Shown here piece by piece: positions 41,157-49,041 of a stretch of 64,000 bases of DNA (the first letter of the stretch is position 1; the number at the start of each line of letters is the position of its first letter). The notes beneath the pieces were generated by a model. That model did no database searches, was not told the DNA's origin, and worked only from the letters and a program-made list of their open reading frames with translations. The stretch is taken from assembly GCA_964648335.1 (NCBI GenBank), contig CAZYLZ010000002.1:28323-92322 (forward strand), written 5' to 3'. A program made the translations under genes and the position numbers. The stretch is from CAZYLZ01 sp964648335. Lineage in GTDB: Bacteria > Patescibacteriota > Minisyncoccia > Phycocordibacterales > UBA2100.

Positions 41157-41879
41157 ATGAACTTCGACAGTCAGATCGGTTCAAAGCTCTTGCTCACGGT
41201 GACTGCCGTTCAGGGACGATCGAAGCCCTCCAAGCTTTCATTCGGCGTGGAATTCGAGCAGTATGACATGCTGCTCGAAAAACATGCTTCGGACCCTGTT
41301 CCGGAGGAAGTAACCAGCACCGATTACTGGGAAGCGGGTGGACGCGACGTTAGTCGCTGGTATGGTGTGTCGCCCAACAAGTCGATGCGTATCTATCACG
41401 TCAGCGGCGATTCGCGTGACCTTCTTGTTGAAGGTGACAAGTGGGAAGTCGAGGTGGTGAAGTGCTATCTCAATCCCAACGAAGCTCGTACTCGCGATAA
41501 CCGCCGCAAAATTCATTACACGGTCATGCCGATTCGGCGTGACGTGCATGTACATCGGGCGTCCGTTGATTTCGCTCGTAAGTCAGTCCTCACCACCTAT
41601 CGTTGCGGAACTAATACGCAGGAGGACCGGTCCGAATGCGATGTATATGTGCGCAGGTATCGTCTCGAAAACGGCTGGGTCGTTCAGGCTCTCGAAGCCT
41701 CGAAAGACGGCGTCATCATCGAGGTTCGGGTGAACCAGATACTGGAACCGAATCAATATATGACGGCACTCCAGGCTGAATCTGGACACCATATGGACAC
41801 CAAGAGCCTTCGCCGGATGTACGCCGCCGTGCCATCGGTGCCGAACGACTTTCTCAAGCACATGAACAAGGCTGCATAA
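41157..41879 (+). CDS. 240-residue protein of unknown function between rplN and rplX, SD-led
   Basis: No signal peptide or membrane helix. The chain is predicted mixed with many beta strands (KLLLTVTAVQGRSKPSKLSFGVEF; MRIYHVSGDSRDLLVEGDKWEVEVV). Only two cysteines. AGGAGA lies 7 bases before the ATG; promoter upstream and terminator downstream make a complete unit of about 850 bases. No family recognised. It breaks the universally conserved rplN-rplX order. Confidence 0.65.
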   Translation: MNFDSQIGSKLLLTVTAVQGRSKPSKLSFGVEFEQYDMLLEKHASDPVPEEVTSTDYWEAGGRDVSRWYGVSPNKSMRIYHVSGDSRDLLVEGDKWEVEVVKCYLNPNEARTRDNRRKIHYTVMPIRRDVHVHRASVDFARKSVLTTYRCGTNTQEDRSECDVYVRRYRLENGWVVQALEASKDGVIIEVRVNQILEPNQYMTALQAESGHHMDTKSLRRMYAAVPSVPNDFLKHMNKAA

Positions 41880-41892
41880 CGCGACAATCCCT

Positions 41893-41916
41893 GACCCCGG
41901 CATGAGCGCCGGGGTC
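41893..41916 (+). terminator. Terminator of the cassette gene
   Basis: GACCCCGGC pairs with GCCGGGGTC around ATGAGC, then TTGTCTTTT; the T tract forms the -35 of the rplX promoter. Confidence 0.82.
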
Positions 41917-41944
41917 TTGTCTTTTAAGGATAAAAATGTATACT
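41917..41944 (+). promoter_or_regulatory. Promoter of rplX-rplE, overlapping a terminator tail
   Basis: TTGTCT (41917-41922), 16 bases, TATACT (41939-41944). The -35 lies in the T tract of the upstream terminator. Leader about 85 bases. Confidence 0.65.
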
Positions 41945-42037
41945 GCGGCAACCATTTAGTGTTTCCAATCGCCCCTGCGGGAGTCAGGTACGAGTCTGAG
42001 TGGAACAATCTCCCACATCATCAATTCAATATTTGCT

Positions 42038-42343
42038 ATGAAAATTAAAAAGGGAGACAAAGTAATAGTGGTGTCCGGCAAGGATAAGGGAAAGACCGGC
42101 ACGGTCGCGAAGGCATTTCCGAAGGAGCTCAAGGTACTCATCGAGGGTATCAACATGGCAAAGCGCCACATGCGCCCGAATGCAAAGAATCGCATGGGCC
42201 AGATAATCGAGAAGTCGATTCCGGTCCACGTAAGCAACGTCATGATCGCAGACCCGAAGGGCGGCAAGCCAACGCGCGTTGGTATCAAGAAGGATGCAAA
42301 GGGATCGTCGCGCATCGCTAAGAAGAGCGGATCCGTTCTGTAA
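42038..42343 (+). CDS. rplX: Ribosomal protein uL24
   Basis: 101 residues. KIKKGDKVIVVSGKDKGKTGTV (KOW motif) and INMAKRHMRPNAKN are L24, an initiator of 50S assembly. No SD. Confidence 0.97.
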   Translation: MKIKKGDKVIVVSGKDKGKTGTVAKAFPKELKVLIEGINMAKRHMRPNAKNRMGQIIEKSIPVHVSNVMIADPKGGKPTRVGIKKDAKGSSRIAKKSGSVL

Positions 42344-42352
42344 AACAAATAT

Positions 42353-42913
42353 ATGGCTACAAAAACACTCACTCGCGTACAAAAGCAGAAGGCAACCTTC
42401 GAGGCGCTCAAGGGCGATTTCGGATGGACCAACCCCATGCAAGCTCCCAAGGTGACCAAGATTATCGTCGCTACCGGAGTCGGCTCTAAGTCAGACAAGA
42501 AGAAGAAGGAGTTCATCGGCGAGCGCCTCACGACCCTTGCAGGACAGAAGGCGGTCGCTACCTTGGCCAAGAAGTCTATCGCTACCTTCAAGGTACGCGA
42601 GGGCGACGTCGTTGGTCACCGCGTCACCTTGCGCGGCGCTCGCATGGAAGCGTTCTTGGACAAGCTCGTTCACATCGTCCTCCCACGAACGCGCGACTTC
42701 CGCGGCATCACGCCTAATGCTATCGACGAAATTGGAAACATCACTGTGGGCATCAAGGAGCACACTGTGTTTCCCGAGGCTGCCGAAGAAGACATCAAGG
42801 ACGTGTTCGGACTCGCGGTCACTATCGTGACCACCGCCAAGAACAAGGCAGAAGCAGAGGCATTTTTGCGCTCGATCGGCCTTCCGCTCCAGAAAGAAGA
42901 AGGAAAGAAATAA
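42353..42913 (+). CDS. rplE: Ribosomal protein uL5
   Basis: 186 residues. NPMQAPKVTKIIVATGVG, GHRVTLRGARMEAFLDKLVHIVLPRTRDFRGI and VGIKEHTVFPE are L5, the 5S rRNA binding protein. Followed by a terminator and 2.1 kb of inserted genes before rpsN. Confidence 0.97.
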   Translation: MATKTLTRVQKQKATFEALKGDFGWTNPMQAPKVTKIIVATGVGSKSDKKKKEFIGERLTTLAGQKAVATLAKKSIATFKVREGDVVGHRVTLRGARMEAFLDKLVHIVLPRTRDFRGITPNAIDEIGNITVGIKEHTVFPEAAEEDIKDVFGLAVTIVTTAKNKAEAEAFLRSIGLPLQKEEGKK

Positions 42914-42930
42914 TTTCACGATAAAGAAAA

Positions 42931-42953
42931 ACACCTCACATCCCGTGAGGTGT
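42931..42953 (+). terminator. Terminator after rplE
   Basis: ACACCTCAC pairs with GTGAGGTGT around ATCCC, followed by TTTTTT. Confidence 0.87.
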
Positions 42954-42974
42954 TTTTTGTTGCGCATATCCCCA

Positions 42975-43358
42975 CTAGGCTAGTATCCATTGCAGCAGGG
43001 ACTTTTCTCCGGGCGTCAGATGAATGATAGTTGCGAATTCCCATCGTGCATGGGCATGTTCACGCTCGGTGAGATCCTCCTTAAGTGCTATTCGTTGTTC
43101 CAGGGTTACGCTTTGTTCCCAACGGATCGCACAGAATGACCACCAGGGATTCTTGGCGCGGAGCAATGCCTTGACCGTACGCTCGGTCCCAATCTCGGCG
43201 CATGCGCGTCGGATGATCTGACCTTGTCCGTACTTGCCGAGTCGTATCGCTGCCGCTGTCTTTTTGGCGCCGGTTTCCAGAGCAAGCCGATACGCGGCTT
43301 TTTGCTCGTCGTCCATACGGATTCGTATCATGCCGTGAGTCGAACGTATACGTTTCAT
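42975..43358 (-). CDS. Small basic soluble protein, unknown, SD-led
   Basis: 127 residues from MKRIRSTHG; AAAGGA lies 6 bases upstream. Helical, with basic N-terminal half (RMDDEQKAAYRLALETGAKKTAAAIRLGKYGQGQIIRRA), possibly an HTH-like DNA-binding part, and a Trp-rich middle (KNPWWSFCAIRWEQ). A much longer in-frame reading from 43712 crosses the divergent gene and is rejected. First of three genes between rplE and rpsN. Confidence 0.58.
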   Translation of the reverse strand: MKRIRSTHGMIRIRMDDEQKAAYRLALETGAKKTAAAIRLGKYGQGQIIRRACAEIGTERTVKALLRAKNPWWSFCAIRWEQSVTLEQRIALKEDLTEREHAHARWEFATIIHLTPGEKSLLQWILA

Positions 43359-43422
43359 CGAGAATCCTTTCTGTGTACTTTCTCGGTACACCCTAGCCGA
43401 AAAGTGCCTAGGTACCAAGCTA

Positions 43423-43431
43423 TGGTATAAC
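43423..43431 (+). promoter_or_regulatory. Extended -10 of the 43465 cassette gene, near a divergent one
   Basis: TGGTATAAC reads as TG-n-TATAAC on the plus strand. The same stretch reads TTATACCA on the minus strand and may also serve the divergent 43358 gene. Confidence 0.4.
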
Positions 43432-43464
43432 CAGCGAAGCTCAGATATATGAGGAGGTTTCGAA

Positions 43465-43836
43465 ATGATTGCAATCACTATCGATGCCGGTCCGGCATCT
43501 CGTATCAAGAAAAGGTATCGACTAAAGGAAGAAGTAGACGCTTCGAAGCTTTGCCCCGACGACCCCGCTGCTTTGGAGCTTGCGATGAAGATAGGGAAGG
43601 TCGAGGGATTGCTCGATGCGCTCGCATATATGCACTGTATCGATGCTAGTTTCTCGATATCGCTCGAGCATGGGGTGGCGGTCGCGGCAGGTACCATAGT
43701 GGTGTCGAGCAACGATTCGTACCTCGGAGTCAGAGGCTTGGTGGCTTTGGTCGAGAACGATGCCGCGAAAATCGCGGCCGATTATCCCGGTGTCACAGTC
43801 CGGCTCACAGCCGATATGACCGCAGAGATGATATAA
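43465..43836 (+). CDS. Small soluble protein, unknown, SD-led
   Basis: 123 residues, no export signal. Alpha/beta composition (MIAITIDAGPASRIKKRYRL; ALELAMKIGKVEGLLDALAYMHCID). AGGAGG ends 7 bases before the ATG; a terminator follows 5 bases after the stop. Between rplE and rpsN. No family recognised. Confidence 0.6.
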   Translation: MIAITIDAGPASRIKKRYRLKEEVDASKLCPDDPAALELAMKIGKVEGLLDALAYMHCIDASFSISLEHGVAVAAGTIVVSSNDSYLGVRGLVALVENDAAKIAADYPGVTVRLTADMTAEMI

Positions 43837-43841
43837 GAATA

Positions 43842-43866
43842 CGCCCCGGCCACAATGGCCGGGGCG
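43842..43866. terminator. Strong GC-rich terminator
   Basis: CGCCCCGGCCA pairs with TGGCCGGGGCG around CAA, followed by GTTGGTTTTTT. Confidence 0.82.
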
Positions 43867-43875
43867 GTTGGTTTT

Positions 43876-44664
43876 TTAGCCCGAATCCTCTTCGACGGAA
43901 CCGGCAAGCAGGGGATGGTGGTGCTTGCGATACTGAGACAGGCGTCGGAAGTCGCGGATCAGAAGCTCTCGCCCCTTCACCTCTCCGTAGTTGCGGTATT
44001 CGTACCGAAACAGTCGCCAGCCAGTGAGGATGAACATGCGCAAGAGCCGTACCGGTCCTGCGAATGCGCGAAGGATACGGAACCGCTTCATGCACCGGAT
44101 TGCCCACCTATGGAAGTGGCTCAGGTACCGGCGATACCACGTGCCCACAATCATATCAGCGATGGCCGCATAAGTACGACGGACGAGAGCGGAGGCGACG
44201 AACCCGATAGGGAAGAAGAGCAGCCAGAATCCGTGGGTAAAGTACGGCTTCAGGAAGTGCCAGAGCCAGAGCTGGATACCGACAATTCCTATCGATATGG
44301 CCAGCTTCGTAGCGAACGATCGGCGGTGCCATAGGCGACGGCTGAACCGGCAGAGGGTACGTACCCTCCATCGGGTCTGCCGTATGCGTGATATCTTCTT
44401 TTCGTCATCCAGCCAGTACTCGAGTGCCACGCCTGTGCCTGCGGCGGTCAAGGGCTGCAAGAGTCTGCGCGCTCCGACCGAAGTCATAAGCGGTGCCAGA
44501 GCTTCGGCGATCATGCCGCCCAAGAAACGAGCCGAGACGGCGATCCACTCGACGAGCGCCCTGAAGGCGCCACCGATGAGCGGTATCTCGAATAGATAGT
44601 CGAGGATGGCTATAAGTGCGATGATGCTCGCGAGGGCTAGGTACCAGAGGCGATGTCTCGCCAT
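43876..44664 (-). CDS. Basic multi-helix membrane protein, unknown, SD-led
   Basis: 262 residues. Helices near residues 7-30, 45-65 and 118-165; long Arg-rich segments between (RIRQTRWRVRTLCRFSRRLWHRRS) and a His/Arg tail. AAAGGAG lies 5 bases before the ATG and TTGAAA-16-TATAAT upstream. Between rplE and rpsN. The strong positive charge would place these loops in the cytosol. No family recognised. Confidence 0.62.
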   Translation of the reverse strand: MARHRLWYLALASIIALIAILDYLFEIPLIGGAFRALVEWIAVSARFLGGMIAEALAPLMTSVGARRLLQPLTAAGTGVALEYWLDDEKKISRIRQTRWRVRTLCRFSRRLWHRRSFATKLAISIGIVGIQLWLWHFLKPYFTHGFWLLFFPIGFVASALVRRTYAAIADMIVGTWYRRYLSHFHRWAIRCMKRFRILRAFAGPVRLLRMFILTGWRLFRYEYRNYGEVKGRELLIRDFRRLSQYRKHHHPLLAGSVEEDSG

Positions 44665-44710
44665 GGTGTCTCCTTTCTTGCAATTACTTGCACGGATATA
44701 CCTCGGTCAG

Positions 44711-44738
44711 ATTATACTATGTTTTAAGCCATTTTCAA
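44711..44738 (-). promoter_or_regulatory. Promoter of the basic membrane protein gene
   Basis: Minus strand: TTGAAA (44738-44733), 16 bases, TATAAT (44716-44711). Confidence 0.78.
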
Positions 44739-44808
44739 GTATTCGCGAGCGACTGGTGTGTACATTGGCGCCACTGGGCACCTCCGATGGGCTGTAACCT
44801 GCAAGGGT

Positions 44809-44837
44809 TTGACTTTTAGCGGTACTTCGCGTATATT
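44809..44837 (+). promoter_or_regulatory. Promoter of the rpsN-secY unit
   Basis: TTGACT (44809-44814), 17 bases, TATATT (44832-44837). The 25 bases from the -35 match the rpsS promoter at 21 positions, including CTTCGCGTA in the spacer. Confidence 0.78.
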
Positions 44838-45005
44838 TGCCGAGCCTCGTAGGGGGCCTGGTATTTGAGCCGATTGAAGCACTTGCTGCGTAGATTACCC
44901 TCGAAACTCAGGTCACGCGATGGAGTCTCTCTAATCTTGGCTGTGAGGCCTCGATGCAAGGACTCCAAAGTCTCCTTTGCGCGCGCACCTATTTTTCACC
45001 ACCAT
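44838..45005 (+). other. Long structured leader of rpsN
   Basis: The predicted transcript has a leader of about 160 bases before the rpsN ATG, the longest of the ribosomal units here. Paired segments include TGGAGTC (44930-44936) with GACTCCA further down (about 44971-44977). No SD precedes the ATG. It may host r-protein feedback control (S8 in E. coli spc), which is a guess. The rest of 44665-44808 holds only promoters. Confidence 0.45.
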
Positions 45006-45191
45006 ATGGCTAAGAAATCAATGATCGTAAAGGCTAACCGCAAGCCTAAGTTCAGCAGCCGCACAGTGCGACGCTGCAAGAGCTGCGGACGCCCACGCGG
45101 ATTCATGCGCGATTTCAACCTTTGCCGTATCTGTTTCCGCGAGCAGGCGCTCGAGGGCAACATTCCGGGTATAAAGAAGTCATCTTGGTAA
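45006..45191 (+). CDS. rpsN: Ribosomal protein uS14, zinc-binding type
   Basis: 61 residues, the short form with two CxxC pairs (CKSCGRPRG and CRICFRE) and the end IPGIKKSSW. S14 stabilises the 30S head. No SD (CACCAT before ATG). Confidence 0.97.
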   Translation: MAKKSMIVKANRKPKFSSRTVRRCKSCGRPRGFMRDFNLCRICFREQALEGNIPGIKKSSW

Positions 45192-45198
45192 TATATTT

Positions 45199-45594
45199 AT
45201 GATCACCGACCCTGTAGCAGACTTCATAATCCGCCTTAAGAACGCATCTGCGGTCAAGAAGACCGTGGTTTCGACTCCGTACAGCAAGCTTGTCATGGCT
45301 ATCGCCGAGAAGCTCAAGCAGGACGGATTCATCGCATCCGTCGAGAAGTCCGGAAAGAAGGTCCGCAAGAACATCGAGGTCACCCTCATGTACGAGAAGA
45401 ACGGCCTCCCAACCATCTCGGGCGTCAAGCGCGTATCTAAGCCAGGACGCCGACTCTACCGCGGATTCAAAGAGATCGTCCCTGTTCGCTACGGAACCGG
45501 CACACTCGTACTTTCCACACCCAAAGGAATCCTTACCGACACCGAAGCCCGCAAGGAAAAGGTCGGCGGCGAGACCCTGTTCGAAATCTGGTAA
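45199..45594 (+). CDS. rpsH: Ribosomal protein uS8
   Basis: 131 residues. MITDPVADFIIRLKNASAVKK and VPVRYGTGTLVLSTPKGILTD EARK-type end identify S8, binder of the 16S central domain and spc operon regulator in E. coli. Confidence 0.96.
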   Translation: MITDPVADFIIRLKNASAVKKTVVSTPYSKLVMAIAEKLKQDGFIASVEKSGKKVRKNIEVTLMYEKNGLPTISGVKRVSKPGRRLYRGFKEIVPVRYGTGTLVLSTPKGILTDTEARKEKVGGETLFEIW

Positions 45595-45603
45595 TACATC
45601 TAT

Positions 45604-46143
45604 ATGTCACGCATAGGAAAACAGCCAATCGCAATCCCCGCAAACACGCAGGTAACCGTGTCCGACAGCACTGTGTCGGTCAAGGGGCCAAAAGGGGAGC
45701 TCTCTAAGAAGTACGCATCGTCAGCGATTTCGGTCGTCGTCGAGGGTACGGAGGTAATCATCGCTCCTCTCAAAGAGACCCGCGAGTCGAAGTCGCTCTG
45801 GGGCACTACCGCTGCTCATATCAAGAACATGGTCAAAGGCGTCAACGAGCCATACACCAAGCGCCTCATCCTTTTCGGAGTCGGTTACAAGGCAGAAGTA
45901 AAGGCAACCAATCTCGTCATGGCGCTCGGTTTCTCTCACCCGGTCATCGTCGAAATTCCGAAGGGACTCACGGTAACGACAGACAAGGAGGGTATTACCG
46001 TGGTAGGACCAGATAAGGAGATGGTCGGACAGTTCTCGGCGACGGTACGCAGCCTCAAGAAGCCAGAGCCGTACAAAGGCAAAGGATTCCACTACTCCGA
46101 CGAGACCATCTTGAGAAAGCAGGGTAAGAAGGCATCCGCATAA
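45604..46143 (+). CDS. rplF: Ribosomal protein uL6
   Basis: 179 residues. SRIGKQPIAIPANTQV, VKGPKGELS, FGVGYKAEV and the C-terminal EPYKGKGFHYSDE are L6, near the sarcin-ricin loop. Confidence 0.97.
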   Translation: MSRIGKQPIAIPANTQVTVSDSTVSVKGPKGELSKKYASSAISVVVEGTEVIIAPLKETRESKSLWGTTAAHIKNMVKGVNEPYTKRLILFGVGYKAEVKATNLVMALGFSHPVIVEIPKGLTVTTDKEGITVVGPDKEMVGQFSATVRSLKKPEPYKGKGFHYSDETILRKQGKKASA

Positions 46144-46149
46144 ACATAT

Positions 46150-46497
46150 ATGGCTACACTCACAAAATCAGAACAGCGAATCCGCAGGCACAACCGTGTC
46201 CGCTCTAAGGTCATCGGTACTGCCGAGCGTCCTCGCCTGTCGGTCTACAAGTCGAACACGCGCATTTCTGCGCAGCTCATCGACGACGACAAGGGTGTCA
46301 CGCTTGCAGCGGTGTCGTCTGCAACTGAAAAGGGAAAGACCCCACAGGAGCGGGCAGAGTCTGCCGCAAAGGCGCTCGTCGCAGCCGGAAAGACCAAGGG
46401 TATCTCGCAGGTCGTGTTCGATCGCGGCGGATTCCGATACATCGGTACTATCAAGGCGTTTGCAGAGGCGGCGCGTAATGCAGGTTTTCAATTTTAA
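46150..46497 (+). CDS. rplR: Ribosomal protein uL18
   Basis: 115 residues. RIRRHNRVRSKVIGTAERPRLSVYKSN and VVFDRGGFRYIGTIKAFAEAARNAGFQF are L18, a 5S rRNA binder. Confidence 0.97.
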   Translation: MATLTKSEQRIRRHNRVRSKVIGTAERPRLSVYKSNTRISAQLIDDDKGVTLAAVSSATEKGKTPQERAESAAKALVAAGKTKGISQVVFDRGGFRYIGTIKAFAEAARNAGFQF

Positions 46498-46500
46498 TGT

Positions 46501-47088
46501 ATGTCTGAACCAGTAACCACAACAGCACCATCCACTCCATCGACCGGAGCACCACGCGACAGCCGCGGACCTCGCAGTAATGATCGCCGTGGACCACGCC
46601 CAGGAGGCGGCGGAGACCGCCGTGGAGGAGGCCGTGGAGGACGCCGCGACGACCGCCAGTCCGAGTTCGCTCAGAAGATGATCAGCATCCGCCGTGTGGC
46701 CCGTGTGGTCGCCGGAGGACGCCGCTTCAGCTTCTCGGTCACTATGGTATTGGGAGACAAAGCAGGACGTGTTGGCGTTGGTGTTGGCAAAGCAGGCGAC
46801 ACCCAGCTCGCTATCGAGAAGGCATCGCGCGCTGCAAAGAAGCACATGATCACTCTCAAGCTCACCGAGACCAAGAGCCTTCCGTTCAATGTCGAGGCAA
46901 AGTACTGCGCGTCTGTCGTCGAGATCCGTCCGTCGAAAGGCCGAGGACTCGTCGCCGGTTCTGCAGTACGAACCGTGCTTGAGCTCGCCGGTGTCAACGA
47001 CGTAACCGCAAAGCTCTTGTCGCGCAGCAAGAACCCTATCAACAACGCCCGCGCTGCTATCAAGGCGCTCGAAAGGATCGCCGCATAA
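46501..47088 (+). CDS. rpsE: Ribosomal protein uS5 with Arg/Gly-rich extension
   Basis: 195 residues. The S5 core begins near residue 65 (VARVVAGGRRFSFSVTMVLGDKAGRVGVGVGKAGD). Before it is an Arg/Gly/Pro-rich, RGG-like stretch of about 40 residues (SRGPRSNDRRGPRPGGGGD ...), likely disordered and RNA binding. L30, the usual next gene, is absent, as in CPR genomes. Confidence 0.96.
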   Translation: MSEPVTTTAPSTPSTGAPRDSRGPRSNDRRGPRPGGGGDRRGGGRGGRRDDRQSEFAQKMISIRRVARVVAGGRRFSFSVTMVLGDKAGRVGVGVGKAGDTQLAIEKASRAAKKHMITLKLTETKSLPFNVEAKYCASVVEIRPSKGRGLVAGSAVRTVLELAGVNDVTAKLLSRSKNPINNARAAIKALERIAA

Positions 47089-47098
47089 TTTTATCTCT

Positions 47099-47557
47099 AT
47101 GACTCACGGACTACACTCACTCAAACGATCGGGACCTCGCAAAGCCGACCGCGTCGGACGCGGACAGGCGAGCGGTCGCGGAAAGACCTCTGGTCGCGGT
47201 ACCAAGGGTCAGAAGGCGCGCGCGGGACACAAGATTCGCCCAGAATTGCGCGATATCATCAAGAAGATCCCGAAGCGCCGCGGATACGGAAAAAACCGCT
47301 CACGCACCGTCGACGGAACGCGCCCTAACCACACTGCCGTCTCTTTGGAGCGCCTCGAGATCGCATTCGCTTCTGGCGAGACCGTCTCCAAGAACTCGCT
47401 CGTCGAAAAGAATATTCTCACGATGCGCCGTGCAAACTCGGCCCCTATCAAGATCCTCGGAGACGGAACCATCACTAAAAAACTTACCGTAACAGGCATC
47501 GCTACGTCGGCTTCGGCCAAGAGCGCCATAGAAAAAGCAGGAGGTAGCGTCGCATAA
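47099..47557 (+). CDS. rplO: Ribosomal protein uL15
   Basis: 152 residues. The Gly/Arg-rich N-terminus VGRGQASGRGKTSGRGTKGQKAR and the C-terminal SLEKAGGSV-like end identify L15, a late 50S assembly protein. Confidence 0.96.
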   Translation: MTHGLHSLKRSGPRKADRVGRGQASGRGKTSGRGTKGQKARAGHKIRPELRDIIKKIPKRRGYGKNRSRTVDGTRPNHTAVSLERLEIAFASGETVSKNSLVEKNILTMRRANSAPIKILGDGTITKKLTVTGIATSASAKSAIEKAGGSVA

Positions 47558-47564
47558 CTCATAT

Positions 47565-48839
47565 ATGTTCGAGACATTCTTCCGAAAGCTCCAGATCGTT
47601 GTCTCAGATCCCTCGATCCGCAATCGAGTACTCTTTACTATAGGTGCGCTCGCACTCTTCCGTCTCTTGGCTACTATTCCGATTCCGGGCGTCAATCTCG
47701 TCGCACTCGAGAACCTCTTCTCGCAAAACGCGTTCTTGGGACTCTTGAACGTCTTCTCGGGAGGCGGACTCTCTAAGCTCTCAATCGTCATGCTCGGCGT
47801 GGGTCCCTACATCACTGCATCTATCATCATGCAGCTTCTGACGGTGCTCTCTCCGACCTTGAAGCAGGTGTACCAGGAAGAGGGAGACGCAGGCCGACAG
47901 CGATTCACCCAATGGTCGCGCATCCTCACTATTCCGCTCGCATTCATGCAGGCATTCGCATTCTTGCTCCTCTTGCGCCAAGAAGGTGTGTTGCTCCAGC
48001 TCACCACTCTCGGTCTCGTCGCTAATATCTTCGTCGTCGCCGCAGGATCTATCTTCCTCATGTGGTTGGGCGAGATCATCACTGAGTTCGGCATCGGCAA
48101 CGGCATGTCACTCCTCATCTTTGCAGGCATCATCTCAGCAATCCCAGGCAGCATTTCTCAGCTCTTGTTCACGTTCGATGTATCTCAGATTCCTGTATAT
48201 ATCGCGCTTACGGTTGCTGTAATCCTCATGACGGCAGCAGTCGTCTTTATCACCGAAGCAGAGCGTCCTATTCCTATCACGTACGCGCGGCGCGTTCGCG
48301 GCAACAAGGTCTTCGGCGGCGTCTCGACCTACCTGCCGCTTCGCGTCAACCAGTCGGGAGTCATTCCGATAATCTTCGCGCTCTCGATCCTCCTGTTCCC
48401 ACAGATGATCGCGCAGTTCTTGGCTCGTGCCAACATCGCTCACGTATCTTACGGCGCACAGAAGGTTGTCGCGTTCTTGAGTAACACGTGGGTCTATGGC
48501 ATCGCGTACTTCTTGCTCGTGTTCGTCTTTACGTACTTCTACACTGCGATTACCTTCGAGCCAAACCAAGTCGCGAAGAATCTCCAGAAGAACGGAGCAT
48601 TCATCCCGGGTGTCCGTCCTGGCAACACGACAGCCGAGTACCTGGGTAATATCATCACCCGCATTACCTTGGTCGGCGCGCTCTTCTTGGGCTTCATCGC
48701 AGTAATGCCGATAATCCTTCAGGGCATCACGGGCATCACAGCGCTCACTATCGGCGGTACAGCACTTCTCATCGTCGTATCCGTTGTCCTCGACGTCGTC
48801 AAAAAAATCGACGCTCAGACCTCGATTCGCGAGTACTAA
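47565..48839 (+). CDS. secY: Preprotein translocase subunit SecY
   Basis: 424 residues, ten membrane helices. Typical segments: LFSGGGLSKLSIVMLGVGPYITASIIMQLL (plug/TM2) and ITEAERPIPITYARRVRG (cytosolic loop), with FYTAITFEPNQVAKNLQKNGAFIPGVRPG. It forms the Sec channel for the many exported proteins of this window. Last gene of the spc unit; a terminator follows. Confidence 0.98.
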   Translation: MFETFFRKLQIVVSDPSIRNRVLFTIGALALFRLLATIPIPGVNLVALENLFSQNAFLGLLNVFSGGGLSKLSIVMLGVGPYITASIIMQLLTVLSPTLKQVYQEEGDAGRQRFTQWSRILTIPLAFMQAFAFLLLLRQEGVLLQLTTLGLVANIFVVAAGSIFLMWLGEIITEFGIGNGMSLLIFAGIISAIPGSISQLLFTFDVSQIPVYIALTVAVILMTAAVVFITEAERPIPITYARRVRGNKVFGGVSTYLPLRVNQSGVIPIIFALSILLFPQMIAQFLARANIAHVSYGAQKVVAFLSNTWVYGIAYFLLVFVFTYFYTAITFEPNQVAKNLQKNGAFIPGVRPGNTTAEYLGNIITRITLVGALFLGFIAVMPIILQGITGITALTIGGTALLIVVSVVLDVVKKIDAQTSIREY

Positions 48840-48856
48840 CCACTATCGCGACTTCC

Positions 48857-48885
48857 AAAAGAGCGGCCGCACCGGCCGCTCTTTT
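48857..48885 (+). terminator. Terminator of the rpsN-secY unit
   Basis: AAAAGAGCGGCC pairs with GGCCGCTCTTTT around GCACC; T tract in the 3' arm. Confidence 0.85.
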
Positions 48886-48903
48886 GTATTGCATTTCCTC
48901 CCA

Positions 48904-49010
48904 CTCTTTTTAAGAGGGCTTGAAACTTTTGACGTTCAGTTTCAAGAAGGGGGAGTTGGTCGGTCCTAATTAACCAACTCTCCTTCAGTCCCTCTCTTGG
49001 AAAGAGAGGG
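48904..49010. repeat. Cluster of four consecutive hairpins
   Basis: CTCTT/AAGAG (48904-48916), CTTGAAAC/GTTTCAAG (48919-48946), GAGTTGGT/ACCAACTC (48953-48980) and CCCTCTCTT/AAGAGAGGG (48990-49010). The row of palindromes without coding potential suggests a REP- or MITE-like element or a structured RNA. Confidence 0.6.
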
Positions 49011-49041
49011 AGGTAGGATGGCGTGTGCTACGATTTGCTCC

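Noticed and set aside
43359..43712. N-terminal extension of the 42975 minus-strand gene
   Set aside because: It would run antisense through the SD-led 43465 gene; the SD before 43358 gives the real start.
47089..47098. Search for rpmD (L30) between rpsE and rplO
   Set aside because: Only 10 bases lie between the two genes; L30 is absent, as generally reported for CPR bacteria, so it is not a novelty.
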